Positions 1 through 12,213 are shown, numbered from the stretch's first letter. The stretch: DNA of 64,000 nt from Taxillus chinensis (GCA_023512835.1 CM042092.1:1885293-1949292); one strand, 5' to 3'. The notes: generated by a model not told the origin, from the sequence alone. A program made the numbers and translations.

Positions 1-169
1 CCAAAGATTCCCGAGAATCCCCGTTGTTCACCAACCGCAAGCAATCGAGCTATATCATTAGCATTGAGACCTTAGATATTCTTTCGAAAAAACACTTACT
101 ACTCGTCGCAAGAAATTTTTTAGGCTCTTCATTATGGTTGTTTCTCCAACAAAAATTTATTCATCCTCA

Positions 170-802
170 AAAACTCCCCAACCCCCCCCCCCCCCCCTAT
201 TTCTTCCCTCTTTTTTTTTTTATAAAAAAAAAAACCAAAGCCCCCCCCCTTTTTTTTTTTTTTTTTTAAAAAATTCCCCCTCTTATCTTTTTTCTTTTTT
301 TAGAAAAAAAAAAAAAAAAACAAAACCCCCCAACCCCCCCCTTAAATAAATATATTTAATTTTTTTTTATTTAAAAAAAAAAAAATAAACCAGTCCTTCC
401 CTTTTATATTATCACATCAAAACCCAAACAACCCCCCCCCCCTTTTTCCCCCCTCCCCTTTCCCCCCTCCCCCCCCCCCCCCCCCCCTTCTCCCTACCTC
501 CCTCACATAAGAAAATAAAAATTAAAAATATATAAAAAAAACAAAATTATTTTTTTTTTGGGATATTAATAAAAAAAAAAATTTTTTTAATTTAAAATTT
601 AATACCAACCAATTTTTAAAAAAAAAAAAAAAAAACAAAAAATAAAAAAAATAAAAAAAAAAAATTAATATATTAATAATAATTAATTAAAATAAAAAAA
701 AAAATTTAAATTTTTAAATATATAAAATTTTTTATAATTTATTATAAAATTTTAATTTTTAAATTTAAAATTAAATTTTATTTTTTTTATTTTTAAAATT
801 AA

Positions 803-850
<48 letters not shown>

Positions 851-1100
851 TTTTGTTTTATTTTTTAATATTATTTTAATTATATTTTTTTTTTTTTTTT
901 TTTATTTTTTTTTTTTTTTTTAATTTTTTTAAAATAAAAAATAAAGTCATATATTTGACGTTTTATTAAAATAAAAAAAAAAAAAAAAATAATAAAAAAA
1001 AATAATATTATTAAGAATGAGTATTTGAATTTTTTTATTTTTTATATTTTATATAAATTTAAATTTTAAATATTTATAAAAATAAAAAAATAAAATAAAA
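170..1100. repeat. low-complexity homopolymer region
   Basis: Dominated by long runs of C, T and A, then nearly pure A/T sequence. No coding signal is visible; open frames here are poly-Pro or poly-Phe artefacts. The regular alternation of C runs and T runs at 180-500 looks more like failed consensus than biology, but a real AT-rich spacer at 540-1100 is plausible. Confidence 0.8.
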
Positions 1101-1735
1101 AATATGATTTCAGACCTCCAACACCTCACCCCACCCAAAAAATTTGGTTTTGTTTTCAAAAACTATTTTTAGCAAACTATATTTAAAAGTTATTTTCTTC
1201 CAAATTAAGAACACTTTCTTGTTTAATATGTGTTTTTTGTATTCCATTTTTAGATCGGGGGCGGTCGCGCCGGAGTTGTGCACTTTGGCGGGCGTTGCAC
1301 AGGAAGCCGGCGGTGAACTCATCGGAAAAACACCTAAAAACAAGAATTAGAAAATATTCCTAATGTGTGTTTTATTTTTTGTATTTAAAAATAATTTATT
1401 TTTATAAACAAAAAGAAAAAACATGTGCCAAACAAATTGAGGAGGTTGTTTTCCGTATTTATATATAGAAAACAGAAAAAAAATAGGAACCAAATATAGA
1501 TATACTGTCTCCCATTTTCGTTTTTTACTAATTGTTTTTGGTTAAAAAAAAAGTATAAAAGTATAAAATATTATTTTTATTTTAGGTGTCATCAAATATG
1601 AAAAAAAAACTTTATGTTATATTTGATTTTCTGTCATTTGTACTCGAAAAATAAATATCAAATGAAATTTTATAAGACTCTTTTCCCTTTATGATATTTT
1701 AAATGTTTGCTATTTGTATTTGTATGTAAGCATTT
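1101..1735. other. AT-rich intergenic DNA with a short GC island
   Basis: No gene recognised. About 75 bases at 1256-1330 are sharply GC-rich within AT-rich flanks and are preceded by a T-rich tract ending in TAG, so they look superficially like an exon behind a 3' splice site. The piece is too short to identify and could be a captured fragment inside a decayed transposon. Confidence 0.4.
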
Positions 1736-2152
1736 GAGTGTAAAATGGACCACCGGTCCACAAATCGTGTGAACCAGGAGCGGATCAGACCAAAAAAATT
1801 ATTGGTCCATTTTAATCGCCGTTTAGGCCCAATCCATGTAAACTAAATTCGTGTGGACACGGACCGGTCCGCGGACCGGCTTATTATTTTTAAAAAAATT
1901 ATTAGTTATTTTACTTAATATATTAGTACATATAAACTAAAATTATTATTTTTAAAACTAAATTTTAAAAAATTTATACTCTTAAATCTGGTTTAAAATT
2001 AAAATTTTAAAAATATTTAACAAAAATTAACATATAATATTTATTTTAAATAAATAAATTAATATAAACTGATCCACATGTGAATCAGACTGGACTAGAT
2101 ATTTTTTGGTCTGTTAAAACACTCTACGACCGATTAGTCCGTTTTACATCCT
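1736..2152. mobile_element. possible MITE-like element (GTGTAAAAYGGAC ends)
   Basis: The left end reads GTGTAAAATGGACC and the right end, reverse-complemented, reads ATGTAAAACGGACT, an imperfect terminal inverted repeat. The inside is AT-rich and non-coding with several GGTCCG/CGGACC words. Related word-rich fragments lie at 8516-8700 and 24675-24846. No clear target duplication was found, so class and borders are tentative. Confidence 0.35.
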
Positions 2153-3680
2153 TATGTAGACATGACATGTGAAACAGATGATGCATACCTCGTGATGTGT
2201 AAAATTGTTATACGGGTTAGGACAATACATGTAATATTATTTTTAAGTGTTATTTACTAATCTTTTGACCCTCCAATTGCGAGTAGGTGTAGTCACAAAT
2301 TATTTTCAAGGTAAAAAAAAATTGGGGCGTGACAAGTAGATCGTAAAAGTTTCTTTTTCTCATTTTTTTCTTTACCTCTCTATTTTTTCATTGTTTTTTT
2401 ATTTTAATTGTAAGAATACATTAATCTCCTTTCTGACCGAATAATTTATTTTATTAATTGAGATAGATAATATTTTGTTAATTGAAATCATCACCGGTAA
2501 CTTTATGTTTTTTTTACTTTCATTATGCTGTATTAAGATTTCATGATTTGTTTTTGTGTAATGAATTTCAATCTTATAATTTCTCTTATGATTTGAGATC
2601 CATTATTAATTAAAATAATATTCTTTTGATATATCTAACAATGATACACAATTTTAAAAAATAATGATACTCAACAACAAATTATTTTTTTGAAAGAAGT
2701 GCATTCCATTTAAATAAAGATTTAATTTAAATCGGTAAATGCCGGATTCAATTTAAAATTCTCGCGGTAAAAAGTTGACATTTAAATTTTATTTTAATAA
2801 AACTATATATATATATTAATATATAGAGAATGTATCCGTATTAATTTAGATATTTTAAAATGTAAAAAATAAAAATATATTTAATACGGACTTATTTTTT
2901 TTATAATAGTTAAAGTCGTATTTGGGGTTGGATATTATAACATTTAAATAAATTGATGTCATCTAGTGAGTTAGACTTGTCCTATGCCTATGATTATGGT
3001 TGTAGGGATGATTATTATTATTTCTTTGTTGTAAACCTAAATATTACATCAGTTGACATATGATCGGTCCCACAAATTTTCAGGTACAACAAGATCTCAA
3101 CTATTATTATTTTGAATAATAATAATGATGATGGGCGGAGTCAATTTTTCTACGGCAATTTATCGACTTGACAGATAATTGATAATACCTATAATTTACC
3201 GAGATTAAATTTTCATAAACTGCTGTTTGTTACTGCAATGATACTCCAAATCGCGTGTCCTGCTTTAGTAATAATATGCCACGCGGCATGTAATAATTGG
3301 AGTTGCTATGACTTTTTTTAACAGCCAGTCAATCGGGTGAGACAACATTTTTTCGTTTTTAAAAAACTTAATAGTTATTTTTGGGAGTAAAAAGTTAAAA
3401 ATAATAAAATATTATTTTTAATTTTTTTTAAAAGTTTAAAATAAAAAAAAGTAGTTATTTTTTATTTTACGTACTAGAAAATAATGATTACATTTAAAAA
3501 ATTAAAACCGAAAACAATCTAATCCATATCCTTATATTGTTGCATGTTTCCTCGAGGGTAAGAGAAAGTCAATAATAACGAAAAGAAAATTTACCTTTGG
3601 ATTTATTTTTTTTTAATCCCCGGCCAATCCATGTAGGTAAAAAAAAATTATTTACCTTGTTTTTTTTTCCTCTTCCTTCC
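2153..3680. other. AT-rich intergenic, nothing recognised
   Basis: No coding frame, RNA gene or repeat family is recognised in this AT-rich stretch upstream of the kinase promoter. It contains only short simple-sequence runs, such as TA at about 2806-2815. Confidence 0.6.
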
Positions 3681-3732
3681 GTCCCAGCAAGAGTCAAAAG
3701 CAAAAAGTCCCAGCAAGAGTCAAAAACAAAAA
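3681..3732 (+). repeat. 26-bp tandem duplication upstream of the kinase gene
   Basis: Two adjacent 26-base copies (3681-3706 and 3707-3732), each starting GTCCCAGCAAGAGTC, differ at one base. They lie about 530 bases before the start codon, within the likely promoter. Whether they bind anything cannot be told from sequence. Confidence 0.85.
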
Positions 3733-4261
3733 GTCCACACTGACGCTCTACTCCAGTTCACTCCACTCAGAAAAAAAAAAAAAAAAACCTCTCTCTCTCA
3801 ACATTTATTAATATATAGTTTTGCATTTGTTATCGCTTGATCATTGATTATTGGGTGTTGATATTATTGGTTGCTGGTTATAAATTAAATGATTGATTAT
3901 TGGAGATTTGGTGGGCATTGTAAATTGCGACTTCAAGGCAGGAAAAAAAAAGAGAGAGACATTGTGTGTTAACACTCGCTTCGTAATTCTTTCTTTTAGC
4001 TCAGCATGGGCCGCGGGGGGGCCTCCGGCTGAAATCATTGCTCCTCCCACTTTTGTCGGGGGGCCAAAAAAAAAAAAAATAAAAATAAAAAACCCAACAG
4101 CAACAGCAACAGCAACAACCACTATTAGAGTTCCTTAATCTGTCTCTTCACACGTTTGTTGTCTTTGTTCTGTTTAAGGAAGCGGATGTTGGGTTTTTCT
4201 CTCTGGCTCAGCTAGGGTTACCATGTGCTAGCTGAGAAATGAGTGTCTGGTCGCGTTCCAG
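3733..4261 (+). promoter_or_regulatory. kinase core promoter and 5' leader
   Basis: Holds a pyrimidine patch (CTCTCTCTC near 3789-3799), a TATA-like TATATAG near 3812 and a purine/CAACAG-rich leader (CAACAG repeats at about 4097-4120), features typical of plant core promoters. The start of transcription is not visible. The sequence GTTCCAG directly before the ATG could be a 3' splice site of a leader intron, in which case the upstream ATGs would be spliced out. Confidence 0.5.
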
Positions 4262-4304
4262 ATGGGGTGTGTGTTTGGTAAATCCGTTTCGTCGGCGGCG
4301 TTAG
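4223..4304 (+). promoter_or_regulatory. two upstream ORFs, one overlapping the kinase start
   Basis: Seen directly: a minimal upstream ORF, ATG TGC TAG, at 4223-4231, and a second ATG at 4239 in another frame that reads 21 codons to TAG at 4302-4304, past the kinase ATG at 4262. Overlapping upstream ORFs of this sort usually lower translation of the main frame. This applies only if the leader is not spliced just before 4262. Confidence 0.5.
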
Positions 4305-7300
4305 AGAAGGATACCTCGCCGGAGGCGGCCGCGGCGGTTACTTCGGCGAGGGTTGCGGAGGGAGGCCGAAGCCGCGGCGGAGGCGGAGGCGGCTGTAGCG
4401 GTGAGGTGCAAGGTGGGGGAAGGATCGAGGGGAAGGAGGGTCAGAAAAGTGTGAGCGAGCGGCCGAGGGGGGAGAGGCGGCGGCCCAAACCGAATCCGAG
4501 GTTAAGCAATCCTCCGAGGCACGCTCATGGCGAGCAAGTTGCCGCAGGTTGGCCTTCGTGGCTGTCGGCTGTCGCCGGGGAAGCCATCAATGGCTGGACG
4601 CCTCGCCGCGCAGACTCTTTCCAGAAGCTCAGTAAGGTGAGCTTATCGATGACAGCAGTTTTGTTGGTCATTCTAGGATTCAATGATTCATTGCCGGTTT
4701 GGTTCTCCAGAAAATATAACACTTTTTTTGAACCATTAACTTGACCGGACACTACTGTTATTATATTGGATTGTTTTATTTCCTTGCAAGTGTTGTAGGC
4801 ATAGATTGATTAATTTAATTTAATTTAATTTTTGTGCGTGTGTTGTGTGTAATGATCATTGATCAGATTGGGCAAGGTACGTATAGCAATGTGTACAAAG
4901 CTAGAGACACTTTGACCGGAAAAATTGTTGCCTTGAAGAAGGTCAGGTTCGACAATTTAGAGGCAGAGAGTGTGAAATTCATGGCTAGAGAGATCCTCAT
5001 TTTGCGCCGCCTGAATCATCCCAATGTTATTAAATTGGAGGGTTTAGTGACATCCCGAATGTCATGCAGCTTGTACCTTGTTTTTGAATACATGGAACAT
5101 GATTTGGCTGGGCTTGCCGCCAGTCCAGAAATCAAGTTCACAGAGGCCCAAGTAAGTTCAAGTTTGAATCGTCTTGCAATTATAAATTATTACTTTTTTT
5201 TTTTTTTTTGAAACCAAAGGATCCATTTTTTAGTTGTGTTAATGTGTGGACATGGCAGGTTAAATGTTACATGCACCAGCTTTTGTCCGGGCTTGAACAC
5301 TGTCATAAACGCTATGTGCTGCACCGTGATATTAAGGGATCAAATCTTCTTATCAACAATGAAGGAAACCTTAAGATTGCTGATTTTGGATTGGCTTCCT
5401 TTTTCGATCCCAGTCTTAAGCAGCCGATGACTAGTCGTGTTGTTACTTTGTGGTACCGACCCCCAGAACTACTTCTTGGAGCCACCGACTATGGAGTTGG
5501 TGTTGACCTGTGGAGTGCTGGTTGTATTCTGGCTGAGTTACTGGCTGGGAAGCCCATTATGCCTGGGCGTACGGAGGTACACATCAATTACATATCTTAA
5601 TTTAGTTCATATATATATATAGTGTGAGTCCTGGCTTTGTTTTTTGTTTTTTTTTAAATGTGGGTCTTTCTCAGTACTGTTAACATTGATCTGTTGTGTG
5701 CGTGTTTGTTTTGGTTTTGATTTTGGTTTTGTTTTTGATAGGTGGAGCAATTACACAAGATATTTAAGCTATGTGGCTCTCCCTCAGAAGAATACTGGAA
5801 AAAGTCTAAGTTGCCTCATGCAACCATATTCAAGCCCCAACAATCATACAAACGTTGCATAGCACAAACACTCAAAGATTTTCCTCCATCATCATTGCTT
5901 TTAATTGAGACACTTCTTGCAATTGACCCTGCAGGGCGGCGAACTGCTACTGCTGCATTGAGAAGTGAAGTGAGTCTTTCATTCTAATTACACTTTTTTT
6001 TATTTTCTGGCACCATGTTCCTTTCTACATTATGAGACACCTCCTTACAACGAGTTCCCTAGTTTGGAATAAACAATTGCAGTGATAGTTTAATGAAGTA
6101 ATTTGTTTGCATTCTATTGACAGGCATAGCAATATGCTTTCTAAAAACATGCTAGTTAAGTCATTGTATGTTAATTGCTTCAGATGTACTGAGTGGAAAT
6201 TATTAACATGGAAATTATTCACATTCGCAACTGTGCTTTTCAGTTAGATTAATATTTCATAAAATCAGTTCTGGTACAATTGAAGTGCTATGGAAACTGT
6301 TGTAGTTTTATGAAGACTTTTGCCTCAAGACTTTGGTATGTTGTTGTCTCCTTTGAGTCTCTATAGTAAAGTGCATCAGAATTTTGGGAACAGATGGCGC
6401 ATCCAAACAAGGAATTTAGTTCGATCTTGTCATCATTGGGGTTGGATTTGTGTTATTGCTATGCTCCAGGCTATACTCCACAATCTCTTTTCAGTGTAAT
6501 TTCATAATCTGTGCTGTTTTCGAGCCTTGCAATGCTTGTTGATTAGGCTAACCTTACACCTGTTCCTGTTTAGAATTCATAGTATTGAAGCTGTTTATTG
6601 TTTTTAAATCCTTATTCCATTTCGTTTCATGGTTCTGACCGCATATCACCGAGTGGATTCTCTACAACCTAAGCTTATGTTTGCCTATACTGTTTGCAAG
6701 CATAACTGAGCCGCAATCAATATTGCCCAAGCGTCTTGTTCAAGCTTATGCTTTGGATATTAGGCCAATAAATGAGCCAAGTCTATTTATTAACTAGCCA
6801 AATCCTATTCCCGTAAGCTGAATTTATGCAAGACATTTATACTGGCAACCTTCTGTGCAGAACTTTTTTGTTAAGTTTATATATTCTGGCTTGTCTTGTA
6901 CCATTATAGTTTGTTTCTTCTCTTTGTTATAGTTCTTCACAACCACACCTTATGCTTGTGAGCCTTCCAGTCTTCCAAAATATCCTCCCAGCAAGGAAAT
7001 GGATGCTAAATTACGGGATGAAGAAGCTCGAAGGTAGTAATATGACTTAAGTTCTCTGTGCGTGATTAATTTATGCTGAGCAGTGGCTGGTGTATTATGT
7101 AACTTCAAAATTTGAGTATTAGCTAATGAAATGAAAGTGTTTGTGTTTGTATCTTGTCATCTGATACTAAAGCTTTTGGAAATATGTTTTACCCCTAAAA
7201 AATTAAATGGTTGCAGGCTGAGAGCTGCTGGCAGAGCTAATGCTGATGGTAACAAGAAAACGCGCACACGTGATCGCACTGTAAAGGCATTCCCTGCTCC

Positions 7301-7730
7301 AGAAGCCAATGCTGAGCTTCAAGCCAATCTTGATCAGGTAAGTGATATTTTCTGCTTGTTCTCGTGTTTTCATATGATACTAGTTAATAATGTTATGTTT
7401 TCTTGACTACAGAGACGACGTCTTATTACAACTTCGAACGCAAAGAGTAAAAGTGAGAAGTTTCCTCCGCCCCACCAGGATGGAGCTCTTGGCTACCCTT
7501 TGGGCGCCTCGAACCACAACGATACAATGTATGATCCTCCAGACGTTGCATTCAGCTCCACAGACTTAATGAATCCAAAGGCATCCATCCAAACTTGGTC
7601 AGGCCCTCTGGCTGACCCAGCTGCTGTGGGTGCTCCAAGGAGATTAAAGAACTCGGTAGGTGATAAGAATCCACGGTCGAAGGCACCAAAGGACTCAAAG
7701 AAAGAAAGGAGTTCTGCATGGAGAAAGTAA
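4262..7730 (+). CDS. CDK-related Ser/Thr protein kinase (At1g54610/At1g18670-like), seven exons
   Basis: Exons: 4262-4636, 4867-5151, 5259-5576, 5742-5969, 6933-7033, 7217-7337 and 7413-7730. All introns are GT-AG and the joined frame gives 581 residues, typical of this plant family. The protein should phosphorylate Ser/Thr on protein targets. The N-terminus MGCVFGK is an N-myristoylation (Gly2) and palmitoylation (Cys3) signal, implying membrane tethering. A Gly/Ala-rich linker leads to the family block WPSWLSAVAGEAINGW (about 97-112). The kinase domain starts with GQGTYSNVY (127-135), with catalytic Lys149 in VALKK, HRDIKGSN with Asp244, DFG with Asp262, and LWYRPPE (284-290). A conserved tail (FFTTTPYACEPSSLP) and a basic C-terminus follow. 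Thr130/Tyr131 match the inhibitory CDK Thr-Tyr pair. All catalytic residues are present. The family is confident; the substrate and any cyclin partner are unknown. Confidence 0.95.
5970..6932 (+). other. kinase intron 4 (963 bp)
   Basis: The longest intron of the kinase gene, bounded by GTGAGT and TTATAG. It is T-rich as usual for plant introns. No transposon ends, RNA gene or alternative exon with conserved kinase-family sequence is recognised in it. Confidence 0.8.
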
Positions 7731-7904
7731 AAGCAGACGCTGTTATATAATTTTCCTGTTTTGTATGATACCCAAGTCACCGTGGGGCTATGATACCACT
7801 GAGCCACTGACCATTTTCCATGGAATGAAGGGATTGGAGAGACTACTATAATGTATTTAATCTCTCTCTCTTTCTCCCTTTTTTTGTCTTCTGTTTTTTT
7901 TTTT

Positions 7905-7935
<31 letters not shown>

Positions 7936-8040
7936 GGGGGTTGGTGGCGGCGGCGGCAGGAGGTGTTTGGGGTGGTCAGCTCTTGTTGTATATTTTGATT
8001 ATTTTTGCTCTTCTTGGGTTGAAAACTTTTATTTAGGCCC
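7731..8040 (+). other. kinase 3' flank with poly-T/poly-G run
   Basis: The likely 3' UTR follows the stop at 7728-7730; a canonical AATAAA is not seen, and AATGTATTTAAT near 7850 is the closest A/T-rich candidate. A CT tract leads to about 21 T (7894-7914) and then 26 G (7915-7940), followed by GGTGGCGGCGGCGGCAGG. The G run could form a quadruplex in the transcript or be a consensus error. Confidence 0.6.
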
Positions 8041-8515
8041 GTGGAGATAAATTTGTAGCAGAAATTGTTAAGTGGATTGGAATTTGTCGACGTGTGGATT
8101 GGAATTTGTCGACGCGTAGATTGGTCTTGTATTGATAGGAACGATGAATCCTTGATTACACACTAGTGCAATCACTGTGCACGGTAAATGTACCCGTAAC
8201 ATTGTAGAATGCCCCATATCCCCTAATGCAAATATTAATTTTGTTTTTAATCATTATACATTTCATAGTGTTCGTATGATCGAAAATCAAAGATGAATTT
8301 AGTGCTGGTATGAGAAACTAAAATCGGAGGTTATAAAATCAACAATAGAATGATTTATTATTTTTACTGTTAATTCTTTAAATATTTCTAATTATATATA
8401 TATATAAATTATTTTTTTTGCCATTTCATCAAACATGTTTTTTATTTTCATCGGAAATACAAACTAATCTAAACCAATTGGAGTTGGCCTATATTCATCT
8501 TTTTGCTCTTTTGAT
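8041..8515. other. intergenic, short duplication only
   Basis: No gene recognised. A tandem duplication of about 20 bases (GTGGATTGGAATTTGTCGACG, second copy slightly changed) occurs at about 8072-8113. The rest is AT-rich. Confidence 0.5.
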
Positions 8516-8700
8516 TAAAATGGATTGTTGGTCCGTGGATCGGTTTGTGGATTGTGTGGACTAGAGTGGTTTGGATTATTATAATTTCAGTCTATATAAA
8601 CCATGGGCCTATACGGACTAGTTTGCATGGACCAAAATTCGCGTGGACCAAGCTGTGCGGATACAAATCGATTTGCGGACCCACCCTCTAACACACAAAA
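8516..8700. mobile_element. fragment of the GGTCCG-rich MITE-like family
   Basis: Contains many TGGTCCG, GGACC and CGGAC words in an AT-rich frame, like 1736-2152 and 24675-24846. Ends are not clear and no target duplication was found. It could be a solo fragment of a non-autonomous DNA transposon. Confidence 0.3.
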
Positions 8701-8984
8701 CCCTAATTTTATTTTATCATTCACAGTTTATTTGTAATTTATACAAACTTTTGCAACACCAGCTTCTATGACCTGGGCAGCGAGGAGGCAAGCTTTTGAG
8801 ACCGACCAGCTTTCAACACCTCTCAAGTTGTTGTTGGAAACCACCTTTGCAATCGACTAGCTTCTACGACGGTGACGAGCTTCTGCAATGGAGATGGGCT
8901 TCTGCAATGGCAACGGTGACGGGCTTTTGCGATGGTGACGGGCATCATCCTTCAGTCCTTACTCAGTGATCCGGCGATTCAATT

Positions 8985-9023
<39 letters not shown>

Positions 9024-9160
9024 CCAGTGTTTTGGCATGACAAGGTTGACGTGACTATATATGGATCTTCCCAGCATCGGCGTCAACTCCTCTCAATGTT
9101 CTCTCCTTCTCTTCTCCTGTCCCGTCGTTCGACCGTCTTGTACCCATCAGGCTATCTGCG
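8701..9160. other. unrecognised GC-richer DNA with minisatellite and CT microsatellite
   Basis: Four degenerate copies of a unit of about 20 bases (GGGCTTCTGCAATGGYGAC-like) lie at 8866-8945, and a (CT)n tract at about 8990-9020. The sequence runs up to the Ty3 insertion site and resumes at 23798. It could be a decayed gene fragment, but no protein family is recognised in any frame. Confidence 0.4.
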
Positions 9161-9647
9161 GATCTTGTCACGCCCTCAAATTCCGAAAGCCACGGAATTG
9201 GGAACGCGACGCCCCTCAGGCCCCCTCCAGGGGTCGAGGGGTTGAAGACTATACCTATACAATACTACAACAGGGGTAGCGTTGTACTTACCAATGACCC
9301 AAACACAACATGCAATCAACCAACAATTAAACCAGTGCCAAACAATATTGCTGAACTCAATCAACAACCATAAACATGAAGTAACAAGTTCCGGCCACCC
9401 CAGTTAATACAACTGTCACGAACCCGAGTCCAGAAAGGAAATAAACAAATTAATAAAGTCTACGGAATATCCTACATAAAGAGGTCCCGCCCAGCTCCGT
9501 TGTGGCTCCAACAGCTACTCCCTATAACCTGTAGGAAAATAAAAATAAAGTAGGGTGAGCACGAGTGCCCAGTAGGTAATTCCCCGACTCCACTATCCTT
9601 TTATTCACATTCATAGGACTATATGATCAGTGAATGCATGTGCCAGT

Positions 9648-10870
9648 TGTCACGGGGTCAGATTTCCTGCGCCTCTCAACCCCTTGCGGCACTTAGCTTC
9701 TCATCCACGGTCCGCTAAGTTTACCTTTGAGGGTTGAAGCGCCGTAGGCTGGTTTCGCCGCCCTTGGGCTCATCGGGAGCAACGGCCCCGCCTCCCACCG
9801 GTTTGTGTAAGGATGGCCAAATCCCTTCTACCCCCGTCAAGTCCTTGACTAGCGGCGTGCTCCCCCCGCACCGGCCGTCGGCCCCCCCAACCCCAACGGG
9901 GTTCCATCCGTTCTCCTCCACGAGCTGCTGGAACCTTCTCGCTGCGCACCTCTACGTCAACCAACCCCTCTCCTTTCGTAGCACGAATCCATTCTGAATC
10001 GTGCCCTAAGAAACGTCCCCGGCACCACGCTGCTCGGGTCGTGACATTCTCCTCCACCCAATCCTCGCAACGTCCTCGTTGCGCTTGTCGACATCGCTTC
10101 CCCGCAGGCGATGGCATCGTTACCTCGCGCCCTCCCCTCGCCCAATGTCAACGACTTGGACATCGCTTCCCCGGAGGTTGCGACACCTTTACCAAGATGC
10201 TCCCCCACTCGCCCAATGTCCAAAGATAGGAGGCTTCCAAGATCGCTCCGACGCGCTCCTTCGTACTCCTTGCCCAACTCTGTATCACCTCTAGGATACT
10301 CCAACTCCATGGACGCGAGACGTGCAAGACACTATCGGTCGACTCACCTCCGTGAGCTCCCACCTTGGGATCACGCTACTCGCGAGAGTGCTCGGCGAGT
10401 CTCGGGATACGGGCCGGTTCGGCTCGATACCACTTGTCACGGGGTCGATTTCCTGCGCCTCTCAACCCCTGCGGCACTTGGCTTCTCATCCCGGTCCCTA
10501 GTTTAGCCTTTGAGGGTTGAAGCGCCGTAGACCGGTTTCGCCCCGCCCCGGGCTCATCGGGAGAACGGCTCCGGTTCCCGACCGGTTTGTGTAAGGATGG
10601 CCAAATCCCTTCTGACGTCAAGTCCTTGACTAGCGGCGTGCTCCCGCATTCAACCGGGTCGGCACGTCGACTCCGAAGGGGTTCCATCCGTTCTCCTCCA
10701 CGAACCCCCCCGAACCTTCTCGCTGCGCACCACCTCTACGCTTGACCATCCCCTCCCCCTTACGTAGCACGAATCCATTCTCCCGAATCGTGCCCTAAGA
10801 AACGTCCCCCCCCCCCGCTGCTCGGGTCGTGACTTTCCTTGTCCGGGTCCCCCGTCGATTTTTCTCCCCC

Positions 10871-10901
<31 letters not shown>

Positions 10902-12213
10902 ACGTCCCCAACTATAGCCTTTGAGGGTTGACCCCAGCGCCAGCTGGTTTCGCCACCCCCCCCTCCCCGAAGGCTCGTGTGAGAAACCCCCCCCCCCACC
11001 CCCCCCCCGGTTTGTGTAAGGATGGCCAAATCCCTTCTCACGTCAAGTCCTTGACTGGCGGCGTGCTCCCCCCCCCCGCCGGGTCGGCACGTCGAACTCC
11101 GAGGGGGTTCCATCCGTTCTCCTCCACGACCCCCCGCGGAACCTTCTCGCTGCGCACCTCTACGCCCCGACCCACCCCTCTCCTTTACGTAGCACGAATC
11201 CTTCTGGAATCGTGCCCCTAAAAACGTCCCCCACCACCACGCCCCCTCGGGTCGTGACATTCTCCTCCACCCAATCCTCCCGCATCCCCGCCCCGCTTCT
11301 CCGCTGTCCCCGCGAGGCGATGGCATCGTTACCTCGCGCCCTCCCACTCGCCCAATGTCAGACTTGGACATCGCTTCCCCGAGGTTGCGACACCTTTACC
11401 AAGATCTCGCCCCACTCGCCCATGTCCAAAGATAAGGCTTCCAAGATCGCTCCCGACGCGCTCCTTCGTACTCCCTTGCCCAACTACGTATCACGCTCTA
11501 GGATACTCGCCCCCAACTCTCTCCACGTGCAAGACCCCCATCGGTCGACTCACCTCGTGAGCTCCCACCTTGGGATCACGGCTACTCGCGAGAGTGCTCG
11601 GCGAGTCTTCGGGATACGGGCCGGTTCGGCTTTGATACCCTTGTCGCGGGGTCCCCCCCCGCCTTCTCCGCCCCTCTCCCCCCCCCCCACCCCCCTTACG
11701 CTTCTCCCCATCCACGGTCCGCTAAGTTTGCCTTTGAGGGTTGAAGCGCCGTGAAGCTGGTTTCGCCCGCCTGGGCTCATCGGGGAACGGCTCCGGTTCC
11801 CGACCGGTTTGTGTAAGGATGGCCAAATCCCTTCTTCAACGTCAAGTCCTTGACTACGGCGTGCTCCCGCTTCAACCGGGTCGGCACGTCGAACTCCGAG
11901 GGGTTCCCCCCATTCTTTCCGCCCCCCCCCACCACCCCCCCCGGAACCTTCTCGCTGCGCACCATCTACGCTTGACCAACCCCTCTCCTTTACGTAGCAC
12001 GAATCCATTCTGAATCGTGCCACTAAAAACCCCCGTCCCGCACCACGCCGCTCGGGTCGTGACATTCTCCTCCACCCCAATTCCCCACACCCCCCCCCCC
12101 CCCCCCCATCGCTTCCCCGCGAGGCGATGCATCGTTACCTCGACGCCCTCCCACTCGCCCAATGTCGCGACTTGGACATCGCTTCCCCCAGGTTGCACAC
12201 CTTTACCAAGATG
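9648..12213 (-). repeat. left arm of the TRIM palindrome
   Basis: LTR copies at 9648-10046, 10435-10833, about 10838-11259 and 11642-12064; internal units at 10047-10434, 11260-11640 and a partial one at 12065-12213. The second and third LTRs abut with almost no internal sequence between them, like an LTR-LTR junction or a collapsed unit. The third LTR contains a C run of about 40 bases (10860-10901) and is poorly resolved. Confidence 0.75.

Noticed and set aside
3841..4138. Short frames on both strands before the kinase gene
   Set aside because: They read promoter and leader sequence and run through simple repeats; no conserved domain.
10760..11371. Gly-rich open frame of 203 residues (minus strand)
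   Set aside because: It lies across LTR and internal units of the TRIM array; its Gly content comes from C homopolymers and no unit shows a kept frame.
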